This document shows, in pieces, positions 41,283 to 50,688 of a DNA stretch of 64,000 nt. The stretch comes from Desulfovibrionaceae bacterium (GTDB lineage Bacteria; Desulfobacterota; Desulfovibrionia; Desulfovibrionales; Desulfovibrionaceae), in NCBI GenBank assembly GCA_009773665.1, contig WSYE01000010.1, forward strand, positions 62,001 through 126,000, read 5' to 3'. The notes below the pieces were generated by a model, which saw nothing but the letters and a program-made list of their open reading frames with translations, ran no database searches and had not been told where the DNA came from. Both the position numbers and the translations under genes were made by a program. Numbering within the stretch: the first letter of the stretch is position 1; each line of letters begins with the position of its first letter.

Positions 41283-42602
41283 ATGTTGTTGGTTCGTTTG
41301 CTGGCCGTGCTTGTCGTGTCTTTCTCTCTGTTCGGGTGCGGCATGAGCACCCCGCCGATCAAGGAGCACAATTCCATTGAGGTTCCCGACGGCAAGAACA
41401 CCAAAACCATCGAACTTTTCAAGATTACCTCACGAGTGTCCCGTGGAACGCATATAGGCAAGATCGGAGAAGGCTGGGGCTGCATCTACATAGGCAAGAT
41501 GGTCTGGAAATCCGGTCGTGCCAACGTGGCGGACGAGGAAGTAAAGTCCATCTTCGTGGAGGAGCTCAAGCGCTTCAACTACAACGTTATCGGCGACCCG
41601 GACAACCTGTTCGACAACAAGAGTGGGCGGGCGATGTATCGGGTGGGCGCCGTGATCACCAACATCCGCTGGGACGTCTGCTTCCTGGCCGGCTATCTCG
41701 ACGGCTGGAGCTCCGGTTCGACGTATGTCGAACTTGATGTGGAGTGGCAGGTCTACAATGCTCTGGACAAGAAGACGGTCTACAAGTGCATGAGCAACGG
41801 CCAGGGCAAGGCGGATTTCAGCGCCAGGGATACCGACCAGGGGTTCCAGCAGGCCCTGGCTCACGCCGTGCGCGGGCTCATGGCCGACAAGGGGTTCTAC
41901 AGCCTGGTTTCGGGTGAAAAGAACGAGAAGAAGCAGGGCAGCCCCTCGGACCCTCCCATGGGCGGCCTGATCGATGAGCCGCAGGACATGAGTTCCCGTG
42001 GCAACACGTCGTCCGCTCCTGATTCCCCGGCGGGAGGCGTGACGGTCTCCAAGAGCAAAACCACCCCCCTCAACGATATCGCCAAGAGCGTCGTCGTCAT
42101 CCAGACTCCCGGAGCGCATGGCTCTGGTTTCTTCATCGACAACCAGGGGCATATTCTGACGAACCAGCATGTGGTGGACGACGAAGAGACCGTTCGCGTG
42201 ATCTTGCAGAACAGAACCAAAGTCGAGGGCCGGGTCCTGGCCAGGGACGCGAAGCGCGACGTGGCCCTGGTCAAGGTGGATTCCCAGGTAGGCGTTCCGC
42301 TGGGCGTCCGGTTGGGCGACCTGCCTGTCGGAACGGACGTTTTCGCCATCGGGGCTCCCATTGAGATGGGCATGCAGGGTTCGGTGACCAAGGGCATCGT
42401 GAGCAGTTATCGGCCGGTGAATTCGAAGAGGATGCTGCAAAGCGACGTGGCGGTCTTCGGCGGCAACAGCGGCGGTCCGCTGGTCGACGCGCAGGGCCGG
42501 GTGGTGGGGATTTGCCAGAGTGGAATGACGGCCACTCAGGGGTTCAACTTCTTCATCCCCATCGATGAGGGCCTGGACAAGCTGAACGTTTCCGCAAAAT
42601 AG
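41283..42602 (+). CDS. trypsin-like (S1C/DegP-type) serine protease lipoprotein
   Basis: 439 residues. The lipobox LFGC gives Cys19. The N-terminal half (about 25-215) has an unrecognised cysteine-poor domain (RANVADEEVKSIFVEELKR, WDVCFLAGYLDGWSSGSTYVELDVEWQV in parts) and a Ser/Pro linker. The C-terminal half (about 260-435) is a chymotrypsin-fold protease with catalytic His in TNQHVVDD, Asp in RDVALVKV and Ser in GGNSGGPL (near 395). No PDZ domain is present, unlike DegP. It would be anchored in the envelope and degrade or sense misfolded proteins. Followed by a strong terminator at 42658-42684. Confidence 0.85.
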   Translation: MLLVRLLAVLVVSFSLFGCGMSTPPIKEHNSIEVPDGKNTKTIELFKITSRVSRGTHIGKIGEGWGCIYIGKMVWKSGRANVADEEVKSIFVEELKRFNYNVIGDPDNLFDNKSGRAMYRVGAVITNIRWDVCFLAGYLDGWSSGSTYVELDVEWQVYNALDKKTVYKCMSNGQGKADFSARDTDQGFQQALAHAVRGLMADKGFYSLVSGEKNEKKQGSPSDPPMGGLIDEPQDMSSRGNTSSAPDSPAGGVTVSKSKTTPLNDIAKSVVVIQTPGAHGSGFFIDNQGHILTNQHVVDDEETVRVILQNRTKVEGRVLARDAKRDVALVKVDSQVGVPLGVRLGDLPVGTDVFAIGAPIEMGMQGSVTKGIVSSYRPVNSKRMLQSDVAVFGGNSGGPLVDAQGRVVGICQSGMTATQGFNFFIPIDEGLDKLNVSAK

Positions 42603-42657
42603 CGGCCCGGACAGGCGGCCATTGCCGCCATGTCCACGTGTGCTGAAGTTATTTATG

Positions 42658-42684
42658 AGCGCCCCAGCCATTGGCCGGGGCGCT
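42658..42684 (+). terminator. terminator of the protease gene
   Basis: AGCGCCCC (42658-42665) pairs with GGGGCGCT (42677-42684), followed by TTGTGTT. It lies 56 bases past the stop and 18 bases before the convergent gene at 42702. Confidence 0.8.
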
Positions 42685-42701
42685 TTGTGTTGGAGCCCGA
42701 A

Positions 42702-43727
42702 CTAGAGGAACGAACTCACCGCCTTGCTGCCTGCGGAGATGAGCCCTCCGGCGATCTGCCCGCCAGGAATCATGCCCACCACGCCGCCGAGCAGCCCTCC
42801 CACCGAGGAGACGATGCCACCCGCGCCTGACTTCTTATCCGCAGCGGTGGCCTGCTCCTTGAGAAGCATCTTCTCGTAGTGTTCGATCTCCGGGTCCACG
42901 CGGCCCCAGATGTTGAAGGTGCGGTCCCAGGCCGCGTCGTTCTGGGCGGTGTTCCACTGCAAGCCCTGCATGTCCCAGTCCTGGCGGTTCTGGGCCAGCA
43001 TGTTGTTGTAGTCGATCTGGCGCATGGCCTGCGAATCGTTCCAGTCCCGCTGGGCGGTGCTGGCCTGCCAGTTCCATGCGTTGCTGGCCGCGTTGTTCTG
43101 GAAGAGCAGGTTGTTCATGGCCTGGTTTTCGTCCATGCGCGCGCTCCAGACGTTGTAGCCCATCTGGTTGGCGGCCTGGTTCTCCTGGAGGCGCGCCTGC
43201 CACTCGGCCATGGACTGCTGCTGGGCGAACTGCTGGTCCTGGGCCTGGAAGTCGTAGCGCTTGGCCGCCGCGCCCGCCGCGTTGTCGGCCACGGCGTCCA
43301 TGTAGGAGCGGTTCACCTGACCGTCCATCTGCCGGGTGAACTGGCTGGAGCCGTACATGCCGCGCGAGGAATAGGCGTCTGTCAGGTCGCGCCTGGCCGT
43401 TTCATAGGCGCGGCTGGCGGCCTGTTCGCCAGGGTTTCGCAGGGACAGCTCATAGCGGTCGTAGTCGCCGTCGTTCATGCCCTTGTACTGGGGCGCGGCC
43501 TGCCCATAGGTCTTGTAGCTGGGGTCGGAACCGGAGCCGTACTTCTGGTATTGGAAGTTCTGGTAACTGGGTGAGCTCCACTGGGTGTTGGCCGGGGCCT
43601 GGGCCTTGTTGCCCCACCACTGGGAGTCGTCCAGGAATTTCGCCGGTTTGTACGGGTCCACGCCGTTCTGGCTGGCGATCATGTGGGACTGCGTCAGCCC
43701 GAATGTGGAAGGTCCTTCATAGCTCAT
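42702..43727 (-). CDS. phage-virion-like protein, Gln/Asn-rich helical, 341 residues
   Basis: Not a named family. The protein has long stretches rich in Gln, Asn, Trp and Tyr (YKTYGQAAPQYKGMND, QAANQMGYNVWSARMDENQ), predicted coiled coil in the middle, and a C-terminal glycine-rich hydrophobic segment (SSVGGLLGGVVGMIPGG). This composition is usual in podovirus internal or DNA-ejection proteins and in tail-associated structural proteins. No signal peptide. RBS and a short upstream gap place it downstream of the larger structural-like gene at 43747. Function in the host is unknown. Confidence 0.6.
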   Translation of the reverse strand: MSYEGPSTFGLTQSHMIASQNGVDPYKPAKFLDDSQWWGNKAQAPANTQWSSPSYQNFQYQKYGSGSDPSYKTYGQAAPQYKGMNDGDYDRYELSLRNPGEQAASRAYETARRDLTDAYSSRGMYGSSQFTRQMDGQVNRSYMDAVADNAAGAAAKRYDFQAQDQQFAQQQSMAEWQARLQENQAANQMGYNVWSARMDENQAMNNLLFQNNAASNAWNWQASTAQRDWNDSQAMRQIDYNNMLAQNRQDWDMQGLQWNTAQNDAAWDRTFNIWGRVDPEIEHYEKMLLKEQATAADKKSGAGGIVSSVGGLLGGVVGMIPGGQIAGGLISAGSKAVSSFL

Positions 43728-43746
43728 GTGTGTTCTCCGTTTTGGT

Positions 43747-45240
43747 TTATCCGCGAACCTGTGCGATCTCGGCCAGGCAGAGCCTCAGCCGGATGCGTCC
43801 GCTGGTGGTTGTGATCTGGAATGACATGGCCGCGTCCCGGAAGCGGGTGCGGCTTACCATCTGGGTTTCCGCCGACACCCCCAGGGGTTGGGAGGCGTCG
43901 CTCACCGGCCCGATGGCTTCGGCCAGCTTGCCAAGGCCCGGGTTGGCGCTCCAGGAGTTAAGCATCACCGGGCTGACCTGATCCGAGCCGAACACCTGGA
44001 GTTTCCCCGTGCCGGGAGTGATGGCTTCGCAGTTGAGGCGGGTCTTGCGCAGCACCATCTCGCCCTGGGCGGTGAACACCTTGGAACGGGCCAGGGCGCG
44101 AATCTCGGCGAACTGGCCGGGAGCCACCTCGTCGCGCGATTCGCCCATGCCCAGCCGGTAGAGATGCCCGTTGTGCCCGGCCAGATAGACGCTGTTCCCC
44201 GCCTGGCAGGCGCTGGAGAGGAACAACCCCTGGAAGTCCAGGCGGGTCCAGGCCTGGTTGTGCGGATGGTAGACCAGCACCTGGCTGTCGCCCTCCACGA
44301 AGGCCAGCATCACGCCGAGCCTGGGCAGAAAGCGCATCTCGGCCACGTTTTTGCCGTTTAAGGCGGGGTTGACCGGACGCCCGACGCCGCCCACCTGGAT
44401 GTCGCCGTACTGCTGCACCCCGGCCAGATCCATGATGCCGCCCTGGCCAGCGAAGAGCAGGTTGTTGCCTACGAACTCCATGGCGCGCGGGCCGTTGGCC
44501 GTCACGTTGCGCGAGAGCTGCGAGAGCGACCAGGACGAACTCGCGCCCGCTGTCTGCAAGCGCATGATGCGCTTGCCCGAATCACCGGCCTTGAACACCA
44601 CCAGGTCCTGCCCGATGACCCCGAAGCCGATGACCCGCAGTCCATCGCCGTAGCCCGCGCGCAGAAACACCGCGCCCCCCTGGTCGATGTTCCAGTCGGT
44701 TTCGTCGTAGGGGCCGCACAGGGCCACGCCGTCCAGGTCCTGGGCGGAGTTGGCCGCAAGACGGCCGCCGATCTCCACCACGGCGGTGGCCGAGGGAGAC
44801 CCGGCAAGCGTGGTGAGTTCCTCTCCGTCCCAGGCCCGCAGGTGCGGCCCGCCGTCGGCGATGATGAGTTTCCCGTGGAAGGTGGCCAGGCTCGGCGACA
44901 GGCCGGGCTGGGCGAGATCAGCCAGATGGACCCAGCCCGCAGGCTGGTCCAGCCGGTAGAGCTTGCCGTCGGACGTGGCCGCGACCAGCATCCCTTCGAG
45001 CGCGTCGCGCTCGAACCAATGCAGGGCCACGACGGCTCCCCCGCCCGGAGGCGGCTCGGCGGCGTGCACCAGTCCGGGCCGGGTGGTCAGGACGGTCCTG
45101 CCTTCCTCGTAGAACATGTTGACCACGTCGGCCAACTGGTTGTCGGGTAGGGCGTCGGGGTTGTCCGCCAGGTTGAGGCCGCCGTCGAAGGCGATGGCCG
45201 CCTGGTTGACGCCTTGCTGCTTGACTGAAGATTTCGCCAT
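43747..45240 (-). CDS. phage-structural-like protein, beta-propeller-rich, 497 residues
   Basis: From ATG 45240 with GGAGCGTAC upstream; the 45300 start lacks support. The opening (QAAIAFDGGLNLADNPDALP and NQLADVVNMFYEEGRTVLTT, residues 11-51) resembles phage virion or stabilisation proteins. The rest is a series of beta-rich repeats (ALHWFERD, DGKLYRLDQP, GHNGHLYRLGMGES) like a beta-propeller. It precedes the helical protein at 42702 on the same strand (19-base gap). No capsid, portal, terminase or integrase gene is near, so this may be a domesticated remnant. Confidence 0.6.
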   Translation of the reverse strand: MAKSSVKQQGVNQAAIAFDGGLNLADNPDALPDNQLADVVNMFYEEGRTVLTTRPGLVHAAEPPPGGGAVVALHWFERDALEGMLVAATSDGKLYRLDQPAGWVHLADLAQPGLSPSLATFHGKLIIADGGPHLRAWDGEELTTLAGSPSATAVVEIGGRLAANSAQDLDGVALCGPYDETDWNIDQGGAVFLRAGYGDGLRVIGFGVIGQDLVVFKAGDSGKRIMRLQTAGASSSWSLSQLSRNVTANGPRAMEFVGNNLLFAGQGGIMDLAGVQQYGDIQVGGVGRPVNPALNGKNVAEMRFLPRLGVMLAFVEGDSQVLVYHPHNQAWTRLDFQGLFLSSACQAGNSVYLAGHNGHLYRLGMGESRDEVAPGQFAEIRALARSKVFTAQGEMVLRKTRLNCEAITPGTGKLQVFGSDQVSPVMLNSWSANPGLGKLAEAIGPVSDASQPLGVSAETQMVSRTRFRDAAMSFQITTTSGRIRLRLCLAEIAQVRG

Positions 45241-45295
45241 GTACGCTCCTTTGCCAGGGCAGGAGCGATTATCTCCAGAAACAGTCCGGCGTATA

Positions 45296-45315
45296 CCCAC
45301 ATAGCGCTATGTGGG
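45296..45315. repeat. perfect 20-base palindrome
   Basis: CCCACATAGC followed directly by GCTATGTGGG. It is located in the 111-base gap between the stop of the gene at 45352 and the start at 45240. It could be an operator or a recombination/attachment site for the phage-like genes. Confidence 0.7.
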
Positions 45316-45351
45316 CACAAAGCGGAAAATAATGAGAGGCGGGACCTCTGA

Positions 45352-46140
45352 TTACGCGGTGTTTTCCGGGTTGCGCCGCGCTGGAAGGAAAAAGCCCACC
45401 TCGTGGTAGACGTCGTGGTCCCGGCTGATCTCCGGGCGCGGGGCCACGTTCCAGGTCCAGGTGCGCACAGGCGGGGGCAGCAGGGCGCCACGCAGGGGAT
45501 TCTCGATGCCAGAGGTCCCGTGCCAGCGGATGTCCGCAATGAGGCAGGCCGTGCCGGGGCAGGCTTCCAGCAGGCTGACGTGCTCCGCCAGGAGGCGGGA
45601 CGCGAAGGCCTCCAGCTCAAGCGGCGCGTGGAGGCCCGAGGCTTTCAGGCGCCGCAGGGGTAGAAGCGGCAGTTGGGAGAGGATGTTGGCGGAAACGATA
45701 AGGTCCGGGGCCTCGCGCTTAAGCAGGTCGCACAGGGCCAGCGGCGTAGAGTCCGGGATGCCCGGCCCGTGTGCCAGGGCGGCAAGCGTCCCGGTCACGT
45801 CCAGGGTCATACAGCGCACGTTGTACAGGCGGCGCACGCGCCAGCGCGCGGCCAGGGGGTGGACCACGTCGGCCAGCACCACGCGTTCGAACATCCGGGC
45901 CAGCTGCTCCACGGGTACGTCCAGGAGCGCGCCGGAGCCCAGCACCAGGGCGCATTTTCTACCCGAACTGGCTTGTGCAGCCTCCATGATGGCGGCCCGG
46001 CTGTTCTCCAGATGGCTCTGCCACGCGGCCCGGCAGCGCCGGTGCCGCGCGCGGATGGCCACGGCCTCGGTGAGGTAACCCAGCTTGCGCGCAGGCAACG
46101 GGCAGGACGTGAGCAGATACTCCACGAGTTCGGCCAGCAT
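45352..46140 (-). CDS. hypothetical protein with Rossmann-like fold, upstream of the phage-like pair
   Basis: 262 residues from ATG 46140 (AGGAG 6 bases upstream). A glycine-rich Rossmann-like start (ALVLGSGALLDVPVEQLARM) with ERVVLADVVHPL afterwards suggests a nucleotide- or SAM-binding fold; the region LIVSANILSQLPLLPL and a late ADIRWHGTSG segment are consistent with a class I methyltransferase. No family named with confidence. It is the first of three same-strand genes that end in the phage-like proteins. Not obviously phage-encoded. Confidence 0.55.
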   Translation of the reverse strand: MLAELVEYLLTSCPLPARKLGYLTEAVAIRARHRRCRAAWQSHLENSRAAIMEAAQASSGRKCALVLGSGALLDVPVEQLARMFERVVLADVVHPLAARWRVRRLYNVRCMTLDVTGTLAALAHGPGIPDSTPLALCDLLKREAPDLIVSANILSQLPLLPLRRLKASGLHAPLELEAFASRLLAEHVSLLEACPGTACLIADIRWHGTSGIENPLRGALLPPPVRTWTWNVAPRPEISRDHDVYHEVGFFLPARRNPENTA

Positions 46141-46230
46141 GTAAGGCTCCTGAGACTGGTGGCAAGTGCGCGGGCGTCGAACCCGTCCGGAGACACGGGC
46201 GGCACCGCCGGGCTCTTGTAGCGGAAAACA

Positions 46231-46271
46231 CAAAAAAAGAAACGGGACAGGTCCATGCGAACCCGCCCCGT
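46231..46271 (-). terminator. terminator of the chemoreceptor gene
   Basis: On the minus strand ACGGGGCGGGT (46271-46261) pairs with ACCTGTCCCGT (46252-46242) including two wobble pairs, then TTCTTTTTTTGTG. It lies 22 bases beyond the receptor stop. Confidence 0.85.
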
Positions 46272-46292
46272 CCTGATGTGTATCCTGCGGTC

Positions 46293-48344
46293 TTACGCTT
46301 CCAGCTGATTGCTGCGCAGCTGGCCGATGACCGTTTCCAGTGACTCGCTCTGGGTGCCCAGGGTGCGCAGGATGTCCTCGGAGCGGGTCATGCCCTGGGA
46401 GATACGCCCGGCCAGTTCGCGGATCTCGTCCACGGAGCGGGTGATCTGCTCACTGGCGGCGGACTGCTCCTCGCTGGCCGTGGCAATGGCCCGGACCTGA
46501 TCGGAGGTTGTCTCCACCAGGGAGACGATCTCAGCCAAAGCCCCGCCGGAGGTTTTTGCCAGGGAACTGGCCTGGCTGGCGGCCTGAGTCATGTCCTCCA
46601 CCTTGGATACGTTCTCCTGGGTGCCGCTCTGGATGGCGCTGATGGTCGTGCCCACTTCGCGGGTGGCCACCATGGTCTTTTCGGCGAGTTTGCGCACCTC
46701 GTCGGCCACCACGGCGAAACCGCGCCCGGCGTCTCCCGCGCGCGCGGCCTCGATGGCGGCGTTCAGAGCCAGCAGGTTGGTCTGGTCCGCAATGTCGGAA
46801 ATGACGGTCAGCACCTGATCCACCGCCTTGGTGCGCGAAGCCAGTCCGTCCATGGCCTGTTTGAGCTCCCCGGCCAGCGTGTCCACACCGGAGATGGCGG
46901 CCACGGCCTGCTCCACCAGATGTTTACCGTCGTTGGCCTTCTCGCTGGCCATGCTTGTCTGGTTGGCGGCCTGCTGGGCGCTGCGGGCCACCTCCAGGAT
47001 GGTGGCATTCATCTGCTCCATGGCGGTGGCGGTCTGCATGGTGCGGTCCTGCTGGGACTGGGCGTCACCGATGGCTTCGTCCATCTGCCGGGTGAGCAGG
47101 TCCGATGAGTCGTTCACGCCGGTCACCACGCCCTCCAGGCGCGAAGCAGCCTCGGCCAGCCCTTCCAGGCGGGAGCTCTCGGCCTTGCACCCGGCGATTT
47201 CGGCCTGACGCAGAGCCTCCTCAGCTTTTTCGGCCTGAGCGTTGGCAAGGGCCTGCTTTTCGGCGATGCTGGCCAGGTTGTCTTTCAGGGTGGACACCAG
47301 TTCGGAGAGCGACAGGGACAGTTCACGAAGTTCCGTGCAGCTGGTTTCGGTGGCCAATTGCCGCCCCAGTTCACCTCCGGCCACAGCCTTGGCGAAGCCC
47401 AGGCAGCGGGTCAGCGGCCCGGTGACCACCTTGGCCGAGAGCAGCCAGATGGCCGCTGCCAGCACCACGGTCACCACCGCCGCCAGCAAAGCCTGTCGGT
47501 TGATGGAGCTTTTCACCTGGGCGATCAGGTCTTCCATGGGGGCCAGCACGCAGAAGGTCCAGCCGGTGAAGGCGTCCTTGCGCACTGCGGTCAGGCGTCC
47601 GTCCGCCGAGGTGAGCAGGGCATCGCCGGACACGGCCAGGGCTTTCTGGATAAGTTCGTTCTTGGAGGATTCGTCCTTCAGGAGCTGGGCCGGATCGTGA
47701 TGGGCGATGGCCTTGCCGTCCGGTTCGTAGATGAGCACATGGCCGGTGGAGCCGATCTTGGTGGCGGAGACGGCACCGGTCAGGGCCGCGAGGTCCACGG
47801 CGGCGGTGAGCACACCAGTGATCGCGCCTGCGGTGGATTTAACCGGCACGGCCACCACCAGCACGGGCTTGTTGGAGATGCGGCTTACGATGGCCTTGGA
47901 TAGAAAGGAGTCCTTGCCGCCGCTGGTCACGGCCTTGAAGTAGTCGCGGTCGCCCATGTTGGCCTTGGCCAGGGGGCCGGTCAGGCTGGAGCCCACCAGA
48001 TCGCCTTTGCTATTGTAGAGGCTCACGTAGTCGATGCCCAGGCTCTTCATGCCGGATACCGTGGCGCTCATGCGCTTGAGGAAGGCCTCCTGGTCGCCTG
48101 TGCCCTCGGCGGTGGCCTTGACCACGGCGATGTCGGTCCAGGTTTTCAGTGCCTCGGTTTTCAGGCGCATGGAGTCGGACACGTCCTTGACGATGGCCTG
48201 GGCGATGATGGGCATGTCGGAGCGCAGCATGACTGTGGCCGAATCACGCGTGGCGTTGGCTCCCATCCAGACCAGTCCGGCCAGTCCGGCGGTGACCACC
48301 AAAAGAACCGGGGTCAGAAACGCAGCCTTCAAAGACAGCCTCAT
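46293..48344 (-). CDS. methyl-accepting chemotaxis protein with dCache-type sensor
   Basis: 683 residues from ATG 48344 (GGAGG 8 bases upstream; a longer frame to 48494 has no RBS). TM1 (about 5-27) and TM2 (about 298-320) flank a periplasmic sensor (about 30-295) of dCache type ([49 protein letters not shown]). A HAMP-like region follows, then a signalling domain with the conserved tip [21 protein letters not shown] and [12 protein letters not shown]. No CheR pentapeptide ends the protein. It sends stimulus information to CheA; the ligand is not predictable. A clear terminator follows. Confidence 0.93.
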   Translation of the reverse strand: MRLSLKAAFLTPVLLVVTAGLAGLVWMGANATRDSATVMLRSDMPIIAQAIVKDVSDSMRLKTEALKTWTDIAVVKATAEGTGDQEAFLKRMSATVSGMKSLGIDYVSLYNSKGDLVGSSLTGPLAKANMGDRDYFKAVTSGGKDSFLSKAIVSRISNKPVLVVAVPVKSTAGAITGVLTAAVDLAALTGAVSATKIGSTGHVLIYEPDGKAIAHHDPAQLLKDESSKNELIQKALAVSGDALLTSADGRLTAVRKDAFTGWTFCVLAPMEDLIAQVKSSINRQALLAAVVTVVLAAAIWLLSAKVVTGPLTRCLGFAKAVAGGELGRQLATETSCTELRELSLSLSELVSTLKDNLASIAEKQALANAQAEKAEEALRQAEIAGCKAESSRLEGLAEAASRLEGVVTGVNDSSDLLTRQMDEAIGDAQSQQDRTMQTATAMEQMNATILEVARSAQQAANQTSMASEKANDGKHLVEQAVAAISGVDTLAGELKQAMDGLASRTKAVDQVLTVISDIADQTNLLALNAAIEAARAGDAGRGFAVVADEVRKLAEKTMVATREVGTTISAIQSGTQENVSKVEDMTQAASQASSLAKTSGGALAEIVSLVETTSDQVRAIATASEEQSAASEQITRSVDEIRELAGRISQGMTRSEDILRTLGTQSESLETVIGQLRSNQLEA

Positions 48345-48777
48345 GGTCAAACCTCCACGTATGCAATGCGTTAGGTCGCTGCCGTGCAGCGGCGCAAAAT
48401 TCATACTTTTGCAGTACAGTTGGCAGGCTGGACAGAAATGCATCCCTCCACTCGGGGCGGCGTTCATGTCGGGAGAACATGAACGGCGATTCAAAACTGC
48501 TTTTTAGGTCTTAGTGGATATGGCCAAGGGCATCAAGCGGAATCGGAATGTAACGTGTGCAACCGGAGATCAGCCTGTCAGGGGGCAGTTCCCGCCGGAG
48601 CGTATTGGAGCGACGCAGGAGCTGCCTGTCGCATTCCCTTGCGCCCGCATATAGGATCGGACGCAAGGGAATCATGTGCTGAAAGGTTGATGGATAACGA
48701 TTCAATATGATGTCGTGGCTGAATAAGCCATTTCATTCGTGCGCATAAACATGTGAGAGTAGTGCGCGAGAGTTCCG
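48345..48777. other. 433-base gap upstream of the chemoreceptor
   Basis: No gene supported. It holds the chemoreceptor promoter (minus strand) and one inverted repeat, ATTCCCTTGCG (48633-48643) with CGCAAGGGAAT (48662-48672), around an 18-base loop. No flagellar-type sigma-28 box was evident by eye. Confidence 0.55.
48633..48672. repeat. 11-base inverted repeat downstream of flxA
   Basis: A perfect 11-base arm on each side, loop 18. It lies about 105 bases beyond the flxA stop on the minus strand, so it may end the long hdr-flx transcript. No T-run. Confidence 0.55.
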
Positions 48778-49614
48778 CTAGAGTTCGCTGGGGAGTTTCT
48801 TGAGCTCCGCATAGGTGAACACCGGCCCGTCCATGCAGACGTATTTCGTGCCGATATTGCAGCGACCGCAGATTCCCACGCCGCACTTCATGCGTTTTTC
48901 CAGAGTGGTGTAGATGGATTCGTCCGGGAAGCCCAGTTTCTTGAGCGCCTGGAGCGTGAACTTGATCATGATGGGCGGCCCGCAGGTGACGGCCACGGTG
49001 TTCTCGGGCGAGGGGTTCATATCCAGGAGCACGTTGGGGATGAGGCCCACGGTGTGCTCCCAGCCCGGAGCTTCGCGGTCGATGGTCAGAACCGTCTTCA
49101 TATCCTTGCGGGTGGTCCAGTCGGGCAGGTCGTAGCGGAAGGCCATGTCTTCGGGGCTGCGCGCGCCGTAGAGCAGGGAGATGTCCCCGTAGTCCTTGCG
49201 GTTGTCCAGCATGAAGAGCAGCAGGGTGCGCAGCGGGGCCATGCCGATGCCGCCGCCTACGAACACCACGTTCTTGCCTTTCATGGACTCGTAGGGGAAG
49301 GCGTTGCCAAGCGGGGCGCGCACGCCGATCTGGTCGCCAGCTTTCAGCGAATGCAGCCTGGAGGTTACTTCGCCTGCTGCCATCACCGAGAACTGGAGGT
49401 AGTCCATGCGGGTGGGGGGCGAGTTGATGACGAAGGTTGCCTCGCCCACGCCGAACACCGAGAGCTGGCCCACCTGGCCCGGTTCGTACCGGAAGGACTT
49501 CATGCGCTCGGGGGTGTTCAGGGTCACCCGGAAGGTCTTGATGGCCGGGGTCTCCTGGATGGTCTCGATGATCGTGGCGATCTCGGGGATGTAGGGATTT
49601 GGCAGGGTGGTCAT
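48778..49614 (-). CDS. flxA: FlxA, FAD/NAD(P)H-binding electron-transfer subunit
   Basis: 278 residues. An FAD-binding beta-barrel (about 10-105, RYEPGQVGQLSVFGVGEA) and an NAD-binding domain (about 110-220, VVFVGGGIGMAPLRTLL) are followed by a [2Fe-2S] motif C-x4-C-x2-C (MKCGVGICGRCNIG, then VCMDGPVF). This is the layout of FlxA, related to AsrB/HydG-type subunits. It is the last gene of hdrCBA-flxDCBA. In Desulfovibrio this complex is proposed to oxidise NADH and bifurcate electrons to ferredoxin and a disulfide such as DsrC; here it would do the same. Confidence 0.9.
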   Translation of the reverse strand: MTTLPNPYIPEIATIIETIQETPAIKTFRVTLNTPERMKSFRYEPGQVGQLSVFGVGEATFVINSPPTRMDYLQFSVMAAGEVTSRLHSLKAGDQIGVRAPLGNAFPYESMKGKNVVFVGGGIGMAPLRTLLLFMLDNRKDYGDISLLYGARSPEDMAFRYDLPDWTTRKDMKTVLTIDREAPGWEHTVGLIPNVLLDMNPSPENTVAVTCGPPIMIKFTLQALKKLGFPDESIYTTLEKRMKCGVGICGRCNIGTKYVCMDGPVFTYAELKKLPSEL

Positions 49615-49626
49615 ACTGGGGGCTCC

Positions 49627-50688
49627 CTACTTGTTTTCCGGCTTGGCCGTGGGGCGTTCGATGGACAGGCGCACGATCTCGCGGATGTCCACGCTCACCG
49701 GGCACAGCGAGATGCAGCGTCCGCAGCCACAGCAGGCGATGGGGCCGCCGTGGATCTCCGGGTAGTAGCTGAACTTGTGGCCGACGCGGTTTTTCAGCCT
49801 GTGGGCCTTGGTGGGACGGGGGTTGTGCCCGCTGGCCTCCAGGGTGAACAGGTAGGACATGCAGGTGTCCCAGGTGCGGATGCGCTCGCCCTTCATGCCG
49901 GTGCGCTCGTCGGTGACGTTGAAGCAGTAACAGGTGGGGCAGAGGTACGTGCAGGCACCGCAGCTGATGCACTTGGCGGACACGTCCTCCCAGAAGCCCA
50001 TGTCCTCGAACTTCTCGATAAGCTTGGCCTTGGCCGGGGAGGGGTTCCAGGCGGGGCCGAGCGCGCTCAGGGCCGAAGCGTGCACGGTCTTGGCCTCTTC
50101 GCGCAGGGCATTGCCGTCGCTCAGGAGCTTCGATTCTACAAGTTCCTTGCCGCGCTCCGATGCGCACTCCACCAGATAGCCGCCGGAAACAGGCGTCAGC
50201 AGCACGTCCGAGCCGGTGGCGTCGTAGGGGGAGCTGCCTATGCTGTTGCAGAAGCAGGTGTTCTGCGGGTCGTCGCAGGCCAGGGTCACGAACAGGGTGT
50301 TTTCGCGCCGCTTCTTGTAAGCGGTATCCTGGATTTTGGGGGTGTCGTACACCCGGTCGAACACCAGGAAGCCGCGCGCGTCGCAGGGGCGGCCTCCGAA
50401 GACCACCGTGGGCGGCGCGTCGATGGTTTCGTGCACCTCCACGGCCACCTGCCCCAGGTTCTCGGGGTTTTTGGTGTAGCGGAAGCTCATGAGCGCCTCC
50501 GAGGCCGGGAACACGCTGGCCTTGGGCGGCACGTTGGCCTGACGGTCCAGCACCGGGGTCACGCCCGCTGCGTAAGGGCGAAACACCACGGCCTCACGCT
50601 CCCGGACGGGAACCAGCACCCGGCGCGCGGCGGCGAGTTCGCCAAGCCACGCGGACAATTTGTCGTCTGCGAGAAACAAGGCGTCCAT
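49627..50688 (-). CDS. flxB: FlxB, iron-sulfur electron-transfer subunit
   Basis: 353 residues from ATG 50688, whose A is the last base of the flxC stop (TGATG). Two ferredoxin-like clusters occur: CISCGACTYLCPTCYC near 243 and CCGCGRCISLCPVS near 320. The remainder (ALMSFRYTKNPENLGQ, FGGRPCDARGFLVFDRV) matches AsrA/HydB-type subunits that carry electrons between the flavin and heterodisulfide reductase modules. It lies between flxC and flxA; the gap to flxA is 12 bases. Confidence 0.88.
   Translation of the reverse strand: MDALFLADDKLSAWLGELAAARRVLVPVREREAVVFRPYAAGVTPVLDRQANVPPKASVFPASEALMSFRYTKNPENLGQVAVEVHETIDAPPTVVFGGRPCDARGFLVFDRVYDTPKIQDTAYKKRRENTLFVTLACDDPQNTCFCNSIGSSPYDATGSDVLLTPVSGGYLVECASERGKELVESKLLSDGNALREEAKTVHASALSALGPAWNPSPAKAKLIEKFEDMGFWEDVSAKCISCGACTYLCPTCYCFNVTDERTGMKGERIRTWDTCMSYLFTLEASGHNPRPTKAHRLKNRVGHKFSYYPEIHGGPIACCGCGRCISLCPVSVDIREIVRLSIERPTAKPENK

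Noticed and set aside
38949-41369. 806-residue form of the M1 peptidase
   Set aside because: The extension is upstream of the signal peptide that starts at ATG 40988.
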